A stretch of 7,503 nt of DNA, taken from contig DUIL01000083.1 of NCBI GenBank assembly GCA_013330385.1, positions 1-7,503 of the forward strand, in the 5' to 3' direction. The translations under genes were made by a program, and so were the position numbers. How positions within the stretch are numbered: the stretch's first letter is position 1; the number at the start of each line of letters is the position of its first letter. This document shows positions 5,473-7,503 of the stretch, in pieces. Source of the stretch: Candidatus Thalassarchaeaceae archaeon (GTDB lineage: Archaea; Thermoplasmatota; Poseidoniia; Poseidoniales; Thalassarchaeaceae). The notes beneath the pieces were generated by a model. It was not told the origin of the DNA, ran no database searches, and saw only the letters and a list, made by a program, of their open reading frames with translations.

Positions 5473-6188
5473 TGGGTGGATACGGAGATGTACAATGTAT
5501 AGATGAGAACGGAATCAGATTAGATGGTAGGAAGATCGACGAGGTACGACCTATGTCGATAGAAGTCGGTGTCGTTCCTGTTGCAGATGGTTCAGCTCGT
5601 ATGAAGTGGGGTCTAAACGACGTTATTGCGGCAGTTTATGGCCCTATGGAGGCTCATCCACGTAAGATTCAGCGTCAAGACAGAGCAGTACTAGATGTAC
5701 GATACAATATGGCACCTTTCTCAACTACAGACCGAATCCGACCTGGATTTAACCGACGTAGCCGTGAGATATCCAAGGTAACCGCTGAAGCTCTAGAAAG
5801 CGTTGTTCTAACCGAATTATATCCTCGAAGTAAGATTCGAGTAGAGATTGAGATTATCTGTGCCGAGGCAGGAACAAGATGTGCTGGTATTACCGCTGCA
5901 TCCGTGGCTCTGGCTCATGCTGGAATCCCAATGACCGATCTTGTCGTGTCTGTTGCCAGTGGTAAGGTACACGATATTGTGGTTTGCGATCTTAACAAAG
6001 AAGAGGACAATTATGGCGAAGCAGATTTGCCAATGGGTATTCTTCCTAATTCAGGAGAATTGGTATTCTTACAAATGGATGGAGACTTATCTCCAGACCA
6101 GTTCCAAGAGGCCTGGGATTACAATATGGAAGCAGCCAAGGTTGTTCATGAGCATATGGTAGAGGCTCTAAAGCGAGGTGAGGCATAA
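5472..6188 (+). CDS. rrp41: Exosome catalytic subunit Rrp41 (RNase PH fold)
   Basis: Rrp41 is the active subunit of the hexameric exosome ring. It degrades RNA 3' to 5' using phosphate and can run in reverse to add tails. The 238 residues begin with the family block RLDGRKIDEVRPM (16-28). The phosphate- and RNA-binding RPGFNRRSREISKV (90-103) contains the arginine pair Arg95-Arg96. The catalytic aspartate is Asp185 in EDNYGEADLPMG (178-189). AEAGTRCAGITAAS (131-144) is also typical. All residues expected for activity are present, so this is a working enzyme. The ATG overlaps the rrp4 stop (TGATG), and the TAA overlaps the rrp42 ATG (TAATG), which points to coupled translation. Confidence 0.98.
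   Translation: MGGYGDVQCIDENGIRLDGRKIDEVRPMSIEVGVVPVADGSARMKWGLNDVIAAVYGPMEAHPRKIQRQDRAVLDVRYNMAPFSTTDRIRPGFNRRSREISKVTAEALESVVLTELYPRSKIRVEIEIICAEAGTRCAGITAASVALAHAGIPMTDLVVSVASGKVHDIVVCDLNKEEDNYGEADLPMGILPNSGELVFLQMDGDLSPDQFQEAWDYNMEAAKVVHEHMVEALKRGEA
6175..6181 (+). promoter_or_regulatory. Shine-Dalgarno site for rrp42
   Basis: GAGGTGA in the last codons of rrp41 stands six bases before the rrp42 ATG at 6188 and supports that start. Confidence 0.8.
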
Positions 6189-6979
6189 TGGCAATTCCAC
6201 TTGTTCCTAAGTTATTGCGTGCTCATTTGGCTGAATTAGCTGCTGAAGACATGCGCCATGATGGACGCGGTCGCTTCGAAAGTCGTGATGTCGAGTTGGA
6301 AATTGATTGTCTACATCGTGCTGAAGGCTCAGCGAGAGTTAGAATGGGTGATACTATTGTATTCGCCGGGGTCAAATTCCAAATTATGACCCCTTACCCA
6401 GACCGGCCTAATCAGGGCGGTTTGATGTGTAGTGCAGAAGTTCGACCAGTAGCCGGGCGCCAATGGGAACCTGGACCACCCAGCCCTCAATCAATCGAAT
6501 TAGGCCGTGTTGTCGATAGAGGAATCCGTGAATCTGGCTGTATTAATACAGAAGATTTGTGCATTATTCCAGGCGAAAAGGCATGGCAAGTAATTCTGGA
6601 TCTTTTCGCAGTATCTGATGATGGTAATTTATTCGATGCATTCGCCTTGGCTGCAATTGCTGCATTGAAGAGTGCAACAGTTCCTGCAGAACGTTTTGAG
6701 GCTGGTGAAGATATGCCTCTAGAGGTATCCAAGACCCCCATAATGTGCTCTTATCACAAAGTCGGTGGACGTTTTGTTTATGATGCCGATAAGCGAGAAG
6801 AACTTGGTGGCGACGAGCGCATCCACATCACCTTGGGTGATGATGACCACGTCCATTCACTTCAGAAGGGTCTAAAGGGAATCTTCACAGCGGCCGAATT
6901 TGCTGAGATCATGAATGAGGCTCGCTCAAGGTGTGCAGAACTTCGAGATCTCGTAGATAAGGCAATAGAAGGTGAGTGA
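6188..6979 (+). CDS. rrp42: Exosome structural subunit Rrp42 (RNase PH fold)
   Basis: Rrp42 alternates with Rrp41 in the hexameric ring. It has the same fold but no catalysis; it helps form the RNA path and is needed for Rrp41 activity. The 263 residues match the family length. Landmarks are DMRHDGRGRFESRDVELE (21-38), PDRPNQGGLMCSAEVRP (71-87), WEPGPPSPQSIELGRVVDRG (93-112), GEKAWQVILDLFAVSDDGNL (129-148) and the helix AFALAAIAALKSATVP. The aspartate motif of Rrp41 has no counterpart here, as expected. The gene is joined to rrp41 by a one-base overlap and is followed after one base by the rpl37ae ATG. Confidence 0.98.
   Translation: MAIPLVPKLLRAHLAELAAEDMRHDGRGRFESRDVELEIDCLHRAEGSARVRMGDTIVFAGVKFQIMTPYPDRPNQGGLMCSAEVRPVAGRQWEPGPPSPQSIELGRVVDRGIRESGCINTEDLCIIPGEKAWQVILDLFAVSDDGNLFDAFALAAIAALKSATVPAERFEAGEDMPLEVSKTPIMCSYHKVGGRFVYDADKREELGGDERIHITLGDDDHVHSLQKGLKGIFTAAEFAEIMNEARSRCAELRDLVDKAIEGE
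6971..6976 (+). promoter_or_regulatory. Shine-Dalgarno site for rpl37ae
   Basis: GGTGAG at the very end of rrp42 lies four bases before the ATG at 6981. It decides between that ATG and an in-frame GTG at 6972, which would place the site inside the start codon itself. Confidence 0.75.
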
Positions 6980-6980
6980 A

Positions 6981-7349
6981 ATGGCAAAGAGAACTCAGAA
7001 ACTTGGAGCAACAGCAAAGTTTGGCCCACGCTATGGTGTTAGTGTACGCCGTCGTGCTGGTTCAGCTATGAAAAAGAAGTCTCGTCAATACACTTGTCCA
7101 GTCTGTCAATATCAGAAGGTTTCTCGTAAAGTAGCAGGAATCTGGGAATGCCGTAAGTGCAATCACACTTTCACCGGAGGTGTGTGGGAACCTTTCACAC
7201 GTGCAACCGATGCTAACAACCGAGTCATCCGCCGTGGAATGGAGGGGGCAACAGCCACCGACATGACAGTCATCGCACAGCAGGCTGCACTCGATTACGA
7301 GCGTAAACTAGCTGAGGGTGAAATCGATGCAAACTCCGAAGAAGAGTGA
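6981..7349 (+). CDS. rpl37ae: Ribosomal protein L37Ae (eL43) with extended acidic tail
   Basis: A zinc-binding protein of the large ribosomal subunit, in its usual place after rrp42. The 122 residues begin MAKRTQKLGATAKFGPRYGV, the standard basic N-terminus. The zinc finger follows, with cysteines at 39, 42, 57 and 60 (CPVC and CRKC, 14 residues between the pairs) and the family block GIWECRKCNHTFTGG (53-67). Usual archaeal L37Ae proteins end after about 70-95 residues. Here roughly 40 further residues follow, rich in Ala and Glu, ending in DANSEEE. The tail has no cysteine and is probably an acidic helix. Its last codons overlap pcc1 by 23 bases. Confidence 0.95.
   Translation: MAKRTQKLGATAKFGPRYGVSVRRRAGSAMKKKSRQYTCPVCQYQKVSRKVAGIWECRKCNHTFTGGVWEPFTRATDANNRVIRRGMEGATATDMTVIAQQAALDYERKLAEGEIDANSEEE
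7314..7321 (+). promoter_or_regulatory. Shine-Dalgarno site for pcc1
   Basis: GAGGGTGA inside rpl37ae lies five bases before the ATG at 7327. It supports this ATG as the pcc1 start even though it overlaps the upstream gene by 23 bases. Confidence 0.7.
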
Positions 7350-7503
7350 GCCGGTAACTCTTGTTCTTAGAGTCCAACACACCAAGGCTGAAGCCTTGGC
7401 TGCTGCCATGATTACCGAGGCCCCAGTCACTAGAGATGGTGATATTGTGACGCTTTCAGAAAGTTCAGAGACATTCGTAGACATGCGAGCACGTTGGAAT
7501 ACT
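7327..7503 (+). CDS. pcc1: KEOPS complex subunit Pcc1, 3' end cut by window
   Basis: Pcc1 is the dimerising subunit of KEOPS, the complex that adds threonylcarbamoyl to A37 of ANN-decoding tRNAs (t6A). The frame runs 59 codons to the window edge without a stop. The small alpha/beta pattern starts with strand VTLVLRVQ (10-17) and a helix KAEALAAAMITEAP (20-33). The end DMRARWNT (52-59) matches the family block usually seen as DLRARWNT, in which the arginine leads into the rest of the helix. Whole proteins have about 80-90 residues, so around a third is missing. In many archaea rpoP and a Brix-domain gene separate pcc1 from rpl37ae, and here they do not. Short length is the main limit on certainty. 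Confidence 0.82.
   Translation, partial: MQTPKKSEPVTLVLRVQHTKAEALAAAMITEAPVTRDGDIVTLSESSETFVDMRARWNT

Noticed and set aside
7200..7503. rpoP (RNA polymerase subunit P) between rpl37ae and pcc1
   Set aside because: The only CxxC pairs belong to the L37Ae zinc finger, and pcc1 begins before rpl37ae ends, so there is no room.
1..7503. CRISPR arrays, tRNA, rRNA or insertion sequences
   Set aside because: No repeated units with spacers, no tRNA-like cloverleaf, no transposase and no terminal repeats were seen on either strand.

Overview
The window is archaeal. It carries genes with no bacterial equivalent in this order: a 20S proteasome alpha subunit, SBDS/Sdo1, the three exosome proteins Rrp4, Rrp41 and Rrp42, ribosomal protein L37Ae and the KEOPS subunit Pcc1. 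This is the conserved archaeal 'exosome superoperon'. The DNA is moderately AT-rich and tightly packed. The PsmA sequence reads closest to the Thermoplasmata type. My inference, which has not been searched, is an uncultured planktonic euryarchaeon of the Marine Group II / Poseidoniales kind.

Left part (1-3137). A short intergenic region holds a small inverted repeat and possibly the first codons of a leftward gene running off the window edge. A small one-helix membrane protein (108-356, +) then meets, stop codon against stop codon, a leftward group read dph6 -> purB -> a RecA/RadB-like protein. dph6 makes the last step of diphthamide on elongation factor 2. purB is adenylosuccinate lyase. The RadB-like protein has lost the Walker A lysine and probably the catalytic glutamate, so it looks like a pseudo-ATPase.

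Centre (3138-3254). This is a divergent intergenic region between dph6 and psmA, with a predicted hairpin that ends just before the psmA start.

Right part (3255-7503, all +). The order is psmA, sdo1, rrp4, rrp41, rrp42, rpl37ae, pcc1 (cut by the window end). From rrp4 onward the genes overlap or nearly touch, and each downstream start has a clear GGTG-type Shine-Dalgarno site. psmA, sdo1 and rrp4 have 54-117 bp in front of them and no such site, which suggests that they begin transcripts or are initiated differently. Compared with the usual superoperon, the RNase P genes expected before psmA, and rpoP and the Brix-domain gene expected between rpl37ae and pcc1, are absent.

The most unusual local signal is at the rrp4 start (about 4734-4855). 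A perfect 7-bp inverted repeat, a run of seven G, a 6-bp GC hairpin and a 9-bp perfect hairpin with a CCCC loop are packed into 122 bases, in a GC-rich patch unlike its surroundings. It could be an RNA leader that controls the exosome genes; that is inference.

Taken together, the genes serve protein synthesis and turnover: ribosome maturation (Sdo1), ribosome structure (L37Ae), RNA decay (exosome), protein decay (proteasome), tRNA modification (Pcc1) and elongation factor modification (Dph6).
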